From the NCBI GenBank assembly GCA_963842305.1, contig CAWJFW010000006.1:1-64000 (forward strand): 64,000 nucleotides of DNA. The letters run 5' to 3'. The translations under genes and the position numbers were made by a program. Positions 7,923 through 15,052 of the stretch are shown in pieces. How positions within the stretch are numbered: position 1 is the stretch's first letter; each line of letters opens with the position of its first letter. The notes below the pieces were generated by a model, which ran no database searches, was not told where the DNA came from, and saw only the letters and a program-made list of their open reading frames with translations. The DNA comes from JAIBJN01 sp963842305. GTDB taxonomy: Bacteria; Actinomycetota; Thermoleophilia; Gaiellales; Gaiellaceae.

Positions 7923-8711
7923 ATGGTGCTGGGAATCGACGTCTCGGCGTACCAGCGGTCGATCTCGTGGAAGGCCGTCAAGGAAGCCGGGGTCGAGTAC
8001 GGGTTCGTGAAGGCGACCGAGGGCACCGGCTACGTGAACCCGACCTACGAGCGGCATCGCAACGCGGCCCGGCGGCACGGGATCCCGGTCGGCGCCTACC
8101 ACTTCGCGCGGCCCGACTCGGACGACGGCCCGCTCGCCGAAGCCGACTTCTTCCTCGAGGTCGCGGCCCCCGGGCAGGGCGACCTCCTGCCGGTGCTCGA
8201 CTTCGAGCTTGCGGGCATGGGCCCGGCAAAGCTGAGACGATGGGCCAAGGATTGGCTGAAGCGCGTGGAGAAGCGCATCGGGCAGCCGCCGATCCTCTAC
8301 ACGTACTCCGCCTTCTGGACGTCGACAGTCGACAACGCCGTCGGCCTGTCGCGCTATCCGCTCTGGCTCGCGAACTACGGGGTCAACGACGGCAACGTGC
8401 ACCCCGTCCGGACCGTCGGCGACTGGCCGAAGGTGTCCATTCACCAGTTCACGTCGAAGGGCCGCATCACCGGCCACGAGGGTGGGGTCGATCTCAACCG
8501 GCTGATGCGGGGTACCACGCTCGATCAGCTCCGGATCGGCGGAGAGCCGGCTCCGGCGGCCGGGTACGGGCCACCGTGGCGCCTGATGGCCAAGGGTGAG
8601 GTGCAGCACGAGGCGAGGCGTCTGGATGCTGCTTTCCTGGAACGCGTCGCCGAGCAGGCACGCACCGGCGGCGGCGCCGTGATCCGCGGAACGCCTCGCG
8701 AGCCTTCCTAG
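7923..8711 (+). CDS. GH25 family lysozyme
   Basis: This 262-residue muramidase has the GH25 signatures MVLGIDVSAYQ (D6), FVKATEGTGYVNP (E33) and the catalytic pair in LPVLDFELAG (D93, E95). The C-terminus carries a short extra region of about 60 residues. I see no signal peptide from ATG 7923. The open frame extends upstream to 7812 but without a signal peptide or ribosome site, so export is unclear. It cuts the glycan strand of peptidoglycan. Its stop overlaps the stop of the convergent MFS gene. Confidence 0.82.
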   Translation: MVLGIDVSAYQRSISWKAVKEAGVEYGFVKATEGTGYVNPTYERHRNAARRHGIPVGAYHFARPDSDDGPLAEADFFLEVAAPGQGDLLPVLDFELAGMGPAKLRRWAKDWLKRVEKRIGQPPILYTYSAFWTSTVDNAVGLSRYPLWLANYGVNDGNVHPVRTVGDWPKVSIHQFTSKGRITGHEGGVDLNRLMRGTTLDQLRIGGEPAPAAGYGPPWRLMAKGEVQHEARRLDAAFLERVAEQARTGGGAVIRGTPREPS

Positions 8712-9973
8712 GCAGAGGCGGCGACCGGCGCCTCGAGCTGGCGTCTCGGAACGGCGCGGATGAGGAGCACGGCCAGCGCCGCGACGAGGGCGAGCCCGCC
8801 GGCGGCCGCCCAGGCGACCGTGTACTCCCCCGTCGTGGTGCGGACGAGCCCGGCCGCCCAGGCCGCCGTGGCCGCACCGAACTGATGGGCGCTGAAGATC
8901 CAGGCGAAGACGACGCCCGCCTGCCGCTGGAACGTCGCGGTCGCGAGGGCCGAGGTGGGCGGCACCGTCGCGACCCAGTCCAGCCCGTAGACGACGGCGA
9001 AGCCGGCCAGCGCCGCATACGTCGAGTCGAACGCGAACGGCAGTGCAAGCAGCGCGAGGCCGCGGAAGCCGTAGTAGACGAGCAGGAGCTTGCGCGCGTC
9101 GAACCGGTCGGTGAGCCATCCGGAACCGACCGTGCCGACGATGTCGAAGACGCCGACCACGGCCAGTAGGCTCGCGGCGGAGACCTGGGCGATGCCGTGG
9201 TCGTGGGCAGCCGGGATGAGGTGCGTCGAGACGAGCCCGTTTGTGGTGGCGCCGCAGACGAAGAACGTCCCGGCGAGGATCCAAAACGTGCGTGAGTGGA
9301 CGGCGAGCCGGAGGCCCGCGAGCGCCGAGCCGAACGCGGCGGCGGCCGGCGGCGGCTCCTCCCAGTCGGGGCCCGCCCCGTAGGCTCGTTCGCCGACGTC
9401 GCTCGGGCGATCGCGCATGAGCCCGACGACGAGCGGCAGGACCAGCCCGAGCGCCGCGACCGCCACCAGCAGCGCGGCGTAGCGCCAGTCGAAGCCGGCG
9501 ACCCAGGCCAAGAGCGGCAGGAAGACGAGCTGCCCCGAGGCGTTGCTCGCGGTCAGGATTCCCGTGACGAGACCACGCCGGGCGACGAACCAGCGGTTGG
9601 CGATGATTGCTGCAAGCGGCACCGAGACAGCGCCCGTCGCCGTCCCGTTGACGACGCCCCAGAGGAGAAAGAGCTGCCACGGCTCGGTCATCCCGACCGT
9701 CAGGAGTGACGAGACGGCGATGACCGCGAGCGCACACGAGATGACCCACCGCATGCCGAAGCGTTCGACCAGGGCGGCGGCGAACGGTGCGCCGAGACCG
9801 AAGCAGAGGAGGTTGAGCGAGACCGCGAGACCGATCGTCTCGTGACTCCAGCCGAACTCCTCGTGGAGCGGCACGAGGAGGATGCCGGCGGTCGAGCGAA
9901 AGCCCGCGGACATGACGAGCGCGACGAAGCCGACCGCGACGACCACCCACGCGTACCGCCCTTGCCCTCGCAC
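8708..9973 (-). CDS. MFS transporter (MarR-controlled)
   Basis: This 421-residue protein has about 12 membrane helices and MFS loop motifs (ERFGMRWV after helix 2, NRWFVARRGLVTG in the N-half, DRFDARK in the C-half). It resembles monocarboxylate/oxalate-formate type or drug MFS carriers; the substrate is unknown. GTG 9973 lies 6 nt after a TAGGCT hexamer, so the transcript is probably leaderless. It is divergent from a MarR regulator, with a palindrome between them, which suggests regulated efflux of a small aromatic or toxic compound. Confidence 0.8.
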   Translation of the reverse strand: MRGQGRYAWVVVAVGFVALVMSAGFRSTAGILLVPLHEEFGWSHETIGLAVSLNLLCFGLGAPFAAALVERFGMRWVISCALAVIAVSSLLTVGMTEPWQLFLLWGVVNGTATGAVSVPLAAIIANRWFVARRGLVTGILTASNASGQLVFLPLLAWVAGFDWRYAALLVAVAALGLVLPLVVGLMRDRPSDVGERAYGAGPDWEEPPPAAAAFGSALAGLRLAVHSRTFWILAGTFFVCGATTNGLVSTHLIPAAHDHGIAQVSAASLLAVVGVFDIVGTVGSGWLTDRFDARKLLLVYYGFRGLALLALPFAFDSTYAALAGFAVVYGLDWVATVPPTSALATATFQRQAGVVFAWIFSAHQFGAATAAWAAGLVRTTTGEYTVAWAAAGGLALVAALAVLLIRAVPRRQLEAPVAASA

Positions 9974-9987
9974 GAAGCGAGCCTACC

Positions 9988-10011
9988 AGATAGGCGGATA
10001 TACTCCTATCT
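9988..10011. promoter_or_regulatory. putative MarR operator in divergent promoter
   Basis: A perfect inverted repeat, AGATAGG and CCTATCT with a 10-bp spacer, encloses TATACT (9999-10004), the likely -10 box of the marR-type gene. It also lies 2 bp from TAGGCT (9980-9985, minus), the likely -10 box of the MFS gene. Confidence 0.65.
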
Positions 10012-10013
10012 GC

Positions 10014-10451
10014 GTGATCGCCTCCATCGAGCCAGTCGAGTCGCCCTGCGTCTGCGCGACCCTCCGCATGGCGACCCGCGCGGTCGCGCGGATCTACGAC
10101 CGAGCGCTCGAGCCACACGGCCTCCGCACGACGCAGTACTCCATCCTGGCCCGTCTCGAGGTGGAAGGGCCCTCGGCGGTCGGCCACCTGGCCACGCGAC
10201 TGGCCATGGACCGAACGACGCTCGCGCGTGAGGCGGCGCCACTCGTCCGCGCGGGCCTGATCGCGGAAGAAGCCGACACTGACCGCCGGCGCCGCCTCCT
10301 GGCGCTCAGCCCGGAAGGGCTGGCGCGCCTGACCGCCGCGCGGCCGGCCTGGCGCGATGCGCAGCGACGCGTGCAAACCGAGCTCGGCTTCGAGCGCATG
10401 CAGGGCCTGCTCGGAGAGCTACGCGCTCTCCTCGGCGCCGTGCGCGTCTGA
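10014..10451 (+). CDS. MarR family transcriptional regulator
   Basis: This 145-residue winged-helix protein has the MarR layout: a dimerisation helix (CATLRMATRAVARIYDRAL), recognition region (VGHLATRLAMDRTTLAREAAPLVRAG) and wing (EEADTDRRRRLLALSPEG). GTG 10014 is chosen because it follows the -10 box TATACT by 9 nt and places the conserved N-terminal helix correctly. Longer in-frame starts would lie inside the MFS gene. It most likely represses the divergent exporter and itself through the 9988-10011 palindrome. Confidence 0.85.
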   Translation: MIASIEPVESPCVCATLRMATRAVARIYDRALEPHGLRTTQYSILARLEVEGPSAVGHLATRLAMDRTTLAREAAPLVRAGLIAEEADTDRRRRLLALSPEGLARLTAARPAWRDAQRRVQTELGFERMQGLLGELRALLGAVRV

Positions 10452-10476
10452 GCAGACCGCGTCTAAGCTGTCGCGC

Positions 10477-11118
10477 GTGTTCGCGAGCCTCACGACCGTC
10501 CGCGGCGCGGGTGCCGACGTAAGCGCCACCGCCGGCATGGCCGCCGAGTCCATGCTCGCCTGGTTGCGGGAGTTCGACGGCTATCGCGGGCTGCTCGTCC
10601 TCGGCGACCCCGCAAACGGAAACGCGCGCATCGTCACCTTCTGGGAAAGCATGGAGGCGATCGAGCGGAGCGAGCGCAGCCGGCGCGAAGTGCGCGAGAG
10701 CATGGTCGCCACCGCAGGGGCCGAACTCCAGAGCGTCGAGCGCTACGAGCTTTTCATCGGCCACAACCTGCCCGCCAGCAGCGGGGTGCCCTCGGAGCAG
10801 GAGCTTCCGGCCGTCGCTCGCTTTACGAGCTTCTCGGGACCTCCCGAGGGCATCGAGGAGGGGCTCCGGACCTTCCGCGAGGACCTGGTCGACTGGTTTC
10901 GCGACGCCACGGGTTTTCGCGGCTGGCTCGCGCTCCTCGACGCGCCGAACGGAAGGTCGATCGGCATTACGTTGTGGGCGACGGAAGCGGACCTCGCCGA
11001 CGACGTCTCGAGCGGCGCCGGCCTGCGCAACGAGATCGCTGCGGGCCTGCAGACGCAGGTCACGAGCGTCGAGTACTACGAGGTCGTGATGATCGACCTC
11101 GTCGACGAAGCCGGCTGA
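10477..11118 (+). CDS. tandem alpha/beta-barrel-like protein
   Basis: This 213-residue cytosolic protein is made of two similar halves of about 95 residues, each with the pattern F-GYRG-L-L-D-PNG-...T-W. Compare FDGYRGLLVLGDPANGNARI with ATGFRGWLALLDAPNGRSIG. This suggests a duplicated dimeric alpha/beta-barrel (ABM-like) domain forming an intramolecular pair. Substrate unknown. GTG 10477 sits 7 nt after TAAGCT, which suggests a leaderless start. It shares direction and close spacing with the zinc peptidase gene, with only 9 bp between them. Confidence 0.6.
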   Translation: MFASLTTVRGAGADVSATAGMAAESMLAWLREFDGYRGLLVLGDPANGNARIVTFWESMEAIERSERSRREVRESMVATAGAELQSVERYELFIGHNLPASSGVPSEQELPAVARFTSFSGPPEGIEEGLRTFREDLVDWFRDATGFRGWLALLDAPNGRSIGITLWATEADLADDVSSGAGLRNEIAAGLQTQVTSVEYYEVVMIDLVDEAG

Positions 11119-11127
11119 CGCACGGGT

Positions 11128-12015
11128 ATGCCCGACTTCAGAGACGACGCCAAGCTCGACACCTCGCAGGTCGAGGATCTGCGAGGTCGCCGCCGAGTCC
11201 GGAAGGGCGGGCTCGCGGTCGGCGGTGGCGGCGGGATCGCCCTCGTCGTCACGCTGCTGATCATCTTCCTCGGCGGCGGGGGAAACGGCTTGCCGAGCGA
11301 CCTCGGCAACCTCGCCGGCCAGACCGCAGGGACCCCGGCGGCGAACAGCGAGCTCCGGCAGGAGTGCCAAACCGGCGCCGATGCCGACGCGAGCGACGAC
11401 TGTCGGATCGTCGGCTACATCAACTCGATCCAACGCTACTGGACGGCCGCTTTCGCCGACGGCGAGCGCGAGTACGTCCCCGCCCGCACCCGGTTTTTCA
11501 CCGATGCCGTGGACACCGGCTGCGGGTCGGCCTCGTCCGCCATGGGTCCGTTCTACTGCCCTGCGGATACGTACGTCTACATCGACCTTGGGTTCTTCGA
11601 CGAGCTTCGCTCGCAGTTCGGCGCGCAGGGAGGGCCCTTCGCCCAGGCCTACGTGATGGCCCACGAGTACGGACACCACGTCCAGGATCTCCTCGGCGTC
11701 CTCGACGGGCCTCAGGACCAGGGAGCGGAGAGCCGGTCGGTCCGCGTCGAGTTGCAGGCGGACTGCTTCGCCGGGGTGTGGGCGAGCAACGCGGTGGAGA
11801 CCGGGTTCCTGACCCAGCTCACCCAGGCCGACATCGTCGACGCCCTCGACGCGGCGGCGGCGGTCGGCGACGACCGCATCCAGGAGGCAGCCCAGGGCCG
11901 CGTGACGCCGGAGAGCTGGACGCACGGTTCATCCGAGCAGCGCCAGCGGTGGTTCACGACCGGCTACGAGAGCGGCAATCCGGGCGCGTGCGACACCTTC
12001 AGCGGCGACATCTGA
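11128..12015 (+). CDS. membrane-anchored neutral zinc metallopeptidase (YpfJ family)
   Basis: This 295-residue protein begins with the family's usual cytosolic stretch (FRDDAKLDTSQVEDLRGRR), a membrane helix (about 34-48) and a large external catalytic domain. The zinc motif HEYGHH (H179, E180, H183) lies in YVMAHEYGHHVQDLLG, and the downstream region VELQADCFAGVWA is typical of the PF04228 family. Paired cysteines suggest disulfides outside the membrane. Substrate unknown. It probably follows the alpha/beta-barrel gene in one transcript. Confidence 0.85.
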   Translation: MPDFRDDAKLDTSQVEDLRGRRRVRKGGLAVGGGGGIALVVTLLIIFLGGGGNGLPSDLGNLAGQTAGTPAANSELRQECQTGADADASDDCRIVGYINSIQRYWTAAFADGEREYVPARTRFFTDAVDTGCGSASSAMGPFYCPADTYVYIDLGFFDELRSQFGAQGGPFAQAYVMAHEYGHHVQDLLGVLDGPQDQGAESRSVRVELQADCFAGVWASNAVETGFLTQLTQADIVDALDAAAAVGDDRIQEAAQGRVTPESWTHGSSEQRQRWFTTGYESGNPGACDTFSGDI

Positions 12016-12025
12016 TCGCCGAGCG

Positions 12026-12493
12026 CTACTTGGCGCCTGCTTTCGCGAGCTTGTCGAAAGCGGCGTCGAGATCCTGTTCGGGCGGGAGTTTCCCCTCCGG
12101 CGAGACCTTGTTCACGACCTCCGGCAGCGCCTTGGCGACGACATCGGCTGCCTGTGACTCCGAGATGCCCAGCTGCTTCGCGACCGCCTGGATCTGCTCC
12201 TTGCCGACGGCCTTCTCCATCTGAGGACCGTCCACCGCCTGGTTGGGACCGGTTCCCACCCAGGAGTCGGCTTGCGAGGACAGTCCGTTCGCTTTCAGAC
12301 CGCCCATGATCTTCTGCAGCCCTCCGCTCGCGAGAAGCCCCCCGAGAACCGGGACGAGAGCGCTCATCGTCGAGCCGCTGCCCCCGCTTCCGCCCCCGCC
12401 CATCAGACCGCCGAGCATGTCGTCGAGCCCGCCGCCCGAGCTGCCGCCTTTGCCGCCCGCTAGGCCGCCCAGGATGTCGTCGAGTCCGCTCAT
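12026..12493 (-). CDS. YidB/DUF937-like protein
   Basis: This 155-residue protein has Gly-rich repeats at the N-terminus (LDDILGGLAGGKGG and LDDMLGGLMGGGG). A compact domain follows with KANGLSSQADSWVGTGPNQ, KAVGKEQIQAVAKQLGIS and VVNKVSPEGKLP, matching YidB-like DUF937 proteins. Function is not established. A ribosome site GAAGGGAG precedes ATG 12493. It converges with the zinc peptidase gene. Confidence 0.8.
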   Translation of the reverse strand: MSGLDDILGGLAGGKGGSSGGGLDDMLGGLMGGGGSGGSGSTMSALVPVLGGLLASGGLQKIMGGLKANGLSSQADSWVGTGPNQAVDGPQMEKAVGKEQIQAVAKQLGISESQAADVVAKALPEVVNKVSPEGKLPPEQDLDAAFDKLAKAGAK

Positions 12494-12556
12494 CCTTCGC
12501 TCCCTTCGCGTCGAGGATGGTTCGGCGCGAAAGTGTAGATGTGGTGGGCCTTAACG

Positions 12557-12588
12557 ACCGGAGCGCCTCCGGTCGGAGGCGCTCCGGT
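12557..12588 (-). terminator. perfect 14-bp hairpin
   Basis: Arms 12557-12570 and 12575-12588 (ACCGGAGCGCCTCC and its exact complement) enclose loop GGTC. The hairpin lies 10-40 nt downstream of the minus-strand gene ending at 12598 and before the YidB-like gene on the same strand. No strong U-tract is present. Confidence 0.6.
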
Positions 12589-12597
12589 CTGCCGCAA

Positions 12598-12801
12598 CTA
12601 GACGCCGGCCGGCTCGGCCGGCGTCTTCCGGGCCCGCGCCACCGTGAGCCGCGGCTGGCCGCGCTCGATGCGCGGACCAGCGCGGACACGGACGTGCAGG
12701 CGGGCCAGGTCCCGGGCGAGCAGGGCGACCTCGGCCGCGGTGAGAGGCGCAACCTCCCGCACGCGCCGGGCCTCCAGCTGGAGTAGATGAAGCTCGTGCA
12801 C
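12598..12801 (-). CDS. small protein of unknown function
   Basis: This 67-residue basic protein starts at GTG 12801, with a strong AAGGAGGAG ribosome site spaced normally before it. That site is the main reason to call the gene. The sequence is mostly helical (LHLLQLEARRVREVAPLTAAEVALLARDLARLHVRVRAG, in pieces). It ends in a segment encoded by a perfect hairpin (12601-12625). No family is recognised. Confidence 0.55.
   Translation of the reverse strand: MHELHLLQLEARRVREVAPLTAAEVALLARDLARLHVRVRAGPRIERGQPRLTVARARKTPAEPAGV
12601..12625 (-). terminator. 11-bp palindromic hairpin overlapping gene end
   Basis: GACGCCGGCCG and its exact complement pair around a 3-nt loop. They cover the last codons of the small gene ending at 12598. 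With the 12557-12588 hairpin it forms a tandem hairpin pair at the 3' end. Confidence 0.45.
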
Positions 12802-13037
12802 GGCTCCTCCTTCCGTCGAGAACGTCGTGGTCTCCTGGGTGCTTTCGACCCATCCGGATGCGCGTTCCGACGGAAATGAGCAGGCAAAAGCTTACGTCGC
12901 TATTTCACCATCCATTTAGCGTCGTGACGCGCCGAGAGCTTGCGCTCTCACGCTGGGTCTCGATCCGATCTGGTCTCGTCCAAGTGCTCCATCACCTGCT
13001 TTCGTCGCCATCCCCGTCACGCCTCCGAAACGACGAA

Positions 13038-13056
13038 GGCGACCCGCTGGGTCGCC
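13038..13056 (-). terminator. hairpin after the 13086 small gene
   Basis: GGCGACCC and GGGTCGCC pair around GCT, about 30 nt past the stop at 13086. A T-rich stretch (TTCGTCGTTTC on the minus strand) follows. The region 12802-13037 holds only small palindromes such as GAGAGC-TTGC-GCTCTC at 12934-12949 and no convincing gene. Confidence 0.55.
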
Positions 13057-13085
13057 CTCGAGAGAGTCGCTATGCGGCTAGGCTC

Positions 13086-13220
13086 CTAGCCGATGCACCT
13101 CGTCACGAGGGCGCCGTCCGCGCCCGTCAGCTCGAGCCACGCACCGTCCGGCGAGCACGGCACGACCCGTCCAGCCAGTACGGCGGCGAACGCGGGCGTG
13201 TGGGTCGTGGTCGGGATCAT
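13086..13220 (-). CDS. possible small protein
   Basis: This 44-residue frame starts at ATG 13220 behind GGAGG, with a slightly short 3-nt spacing, and is followed by a terminator-like hairpin. The product begins MIPTTTHTPAFAAVLAGRV. The same frame stays open upstream to ATG 13340, which would add a CPNCAFC motif, but no ribosome site supports that start. No family is recognised; confidence is low. Confidence 0.35.
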   Translation of the reverse strand: MIPTTTHTPAFAAVLAGRVVPCSPDGAWLELTGADGALVTRCIG

Positions 13221-13351
13221 GTGCCTCCAGTGGGTCGGTCGCGCGCCACCATAGCGCATCGATCGGACGATGGCAAGGAATCCATCGGCCGATCTTCGGG
13301 CCTCTGGGGTGAAACAGAATGCGCAATTCGGGCACGTCATTTTTCGTAGCT

Positions 13352-14545
13352 TCAGCGCGCGAGGACATCCTCCGCAGCGCGCTGTCCGCTGCGGAGTGCG
13401 CCCTCCATCATTCCGTGCCACTCGGCGGCCGTGTGCTCTCCCGCGAACGCGAGCGGGCCTACGGGACGCGCCAGTGCTTCCGTGTCGAGCGGCGAGCTGA
13501 CGGAGAGCGCCGAGTAGGCACCTTGCGCCCAGGGGTCGTCGTGCCAGGTGGTGAGCAGCGATGCCCCGGGATCAGCCTCCAGTTCCAGCTCGGGACGGAG
13601 CGCTGCGAGCGCGGTGAGCCAGGTCACCGGCCCGGCCCAGACGCGCAGGCGAGCGAGCGCTCCCGGGCTGCCGGCGAAGGCCGCGGCAAACGGCGCGGGC
13701 TCTCCGTCCGGGCCCAGCTGCGTGTAGCTCCAGTAGCGCGCCGGTACGGACAGGACCGCGGTCGGATCGGACGGAGTACGCAGCTGCACGTGGAGCTTGG
13801 CCGCCTGCCCGTACCGCACCGCGGCGAGCGCGTCGGCCTTGCGCGCAGGCAAAGGCGGGTCGAAGCGAAGTGCTGTCGCGGCGATCGCCGGCGTCGCGAC
13901 GACCGCCCCGTCTGCCCATAGCTCGAGTCCGCCGGCCCTCACGGAGATCGAGCGGCGATCCCAGTCGATCTCCTCCGCGGGTGTTCCGGTCAGGAGCGCG
14001 GGCCCGAGGGGAGCCGCCAGCGCCTCCGCGAGCCGGCTGTTGCCTCCCGCGATTCCAAACGTGTCGAAGCGGCCGAAGCCGGCACCGGTCTCGGCCAGAA
14101 TGGTCGCGTCCAGATCGGCAGCCGGGTAAGCGCTCGAGACCTCGATCCGCGCAGCGATCACGTCCGCCGTCGCCTGCTGAAGCCCGAGCGACGCCAGCGC
14201 ATCCAGCACCGTTCCGTCAAGCGAGGCCTCACCGAGCAGACCGACCGCGGCCTCGAGGCGGGCCCGCGAGACGGCCGGGCCGCCGCGCGGCTCGCGATCG
14301 CCGTACAGGGTCCCCTTTCGATAGAGACGCAGGCCGAGCCTGTGCGCGGTCGCGTGAAGAACCTCGTCGCCCGGGAAGACGAACTCCGCTCCGCGCTCGG
14401 CGACACCGCCGGCGAAGGGCACCGACCAGACCCGGCCGCCGATGCGATCGCGTGCCTCCAGCACGACGACGTCGACGCCCTCCCTGCGGAGCGCGTCGGC
14501 GGCCGCCAGGCCGGCAAGGCCGGCGCCGATCACGACGATTCGCAC
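13352..14545 (-). CDS. FAD-dependent amine oxidase family protein
   Basis: This 397-residue flavoprotein has the dinucleotide-binding start VVIGAGLAGLAAADALRREG, then VVVLEARDRIGGRVW, and a C-terminal FAD motif near GPLAFAGEHTAAEWHGMMEG. These are the marks of flavin monoamine oxidase/protoporphyrinogen-oxidase-like enzymes. The substrate cannot be read from sequence. GTG 14545 lies 6 nt after TAGCGT, which suggests a leaderless transcript. The gene is divergent from a cupin gene. Confidence 0.82.
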   Translation of the reverse strand: MRIVVIGAGLAGLAAADALRREGVDVVVLEARDRIGGRVWSVPFAGGVAERGAEFVFPGDEVLHATAHRLGLRLYRKGTLYGDREPRGGPAVSRARLEAAVGLLGEASLDGTVLDALASLGLQQATADVIAARIEVSSAYPAADLDATILAETGAGFGRFDTFGIAGGNSRLAEALAAPLGPALLTGTPAEEIDWDRRSISVRAGGLELWADGAVVATPAIAATALRFDPPLPARKADALAAVRYGQAAKLHVQLRTPSDPTAVLSVPARYWSYTQLGPDGEPAPFAAAFAGSPGALARLRVWAGPVTWLTALAALRPELELEADPGASLLTTWHDDPWAQGAYSALSVSSPLDTEALARPVGPLAFAGEHTAAEWHGMMEGALRSGQRAAEDVLAR

Positions 14546-14650
14546 GAGCGGACGCTAACCGACCTCCGAGGGAAGCTCCCCCGCTGCGTAGCCCGGCGCC
14601 CGGACGGGTAGCGTGAGGTGTGACCCGCAAAAGCCAGTCAGGAGGTTCAG

Positions 14651-15052
14651 ATGCCCGGTTGGGTTGGCGACGTCGAGCGCGCGACGCTCGACAACGAGAC
14701 GTTCCGCACCGTGCTCTTCACCGGCGAGCACACGCAGCTGACGGTCATGCACCTGGCGCCGGGTGAGGACATCGGCCGCGAGGCCCACGACCACAACGAC
14801 CAGTTCATCCGCATCGAGCTGGGATCGGCGAGGATCGAGCTCGGCGCCAACGAGGATCGGGTCGACGAGACCCACGAGGTCGGCGACGCGTGGGCCGCGA
14901 TCATCCCGGCCGGCGTCTGGCACAACGTCGTCAACACCGGCGACGGGGACCTGAAGCTGTACTCGCTCTACTCGCCGCCCGAGCACCCCGACGGAACCGT
15001 CCACCGGACGAAGGCCGAGGCTGAAGAGGCCGAGCGGGCCCATCACAGCTAG
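14651..15052 (+). CDS. cupin-domain protein
   Basis: This 133-residue single-domain cupin has metal-binding motif 1 (HLAPGEDIGREAHDHNDQFIRIE, in pieces: HDHND with E further on) and motif 2 (IIPAGVWHNVVNTGDGDLKLY). These supply the usual His/Glu ligands. Conserved C-terminal YSPPEHPDGTVH suggests the sugar-isomerase-like or cupin_2 subset. Ribosome site CAGGAGG precedes ATG 14651. Its stop directly abuts the convergent aminotransferase. Confidence 0.8.
   Translation: MPGWVGDVERATLDNETFRTVLFTGEHTQLTVMHLAPGEDIGREAHDHNDQFIRIELGSARIELGANEDRVDETHEVGDAWAAIIPAGVWHNVVNTGDGDLKLYSLYSPPEHPDGTVHRTKAEAEEAERAHHS

Noticed and set aside
7407..10376. A 989-residue minus-strand open frame
   Set aside because: It runs through the L,D-transpeptidase, lysozyme and MFS genes in wrong frames and is Arg/Pro-rich without domains.
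12858..13349. A 163-residue plus-strand open frame in the 12.8-13.3 kb gap
   Set aside because: No ribosome site, low-complexity Arg/Ser composition, and it overlaps a terminator hairpin and the small minus-strand gene.
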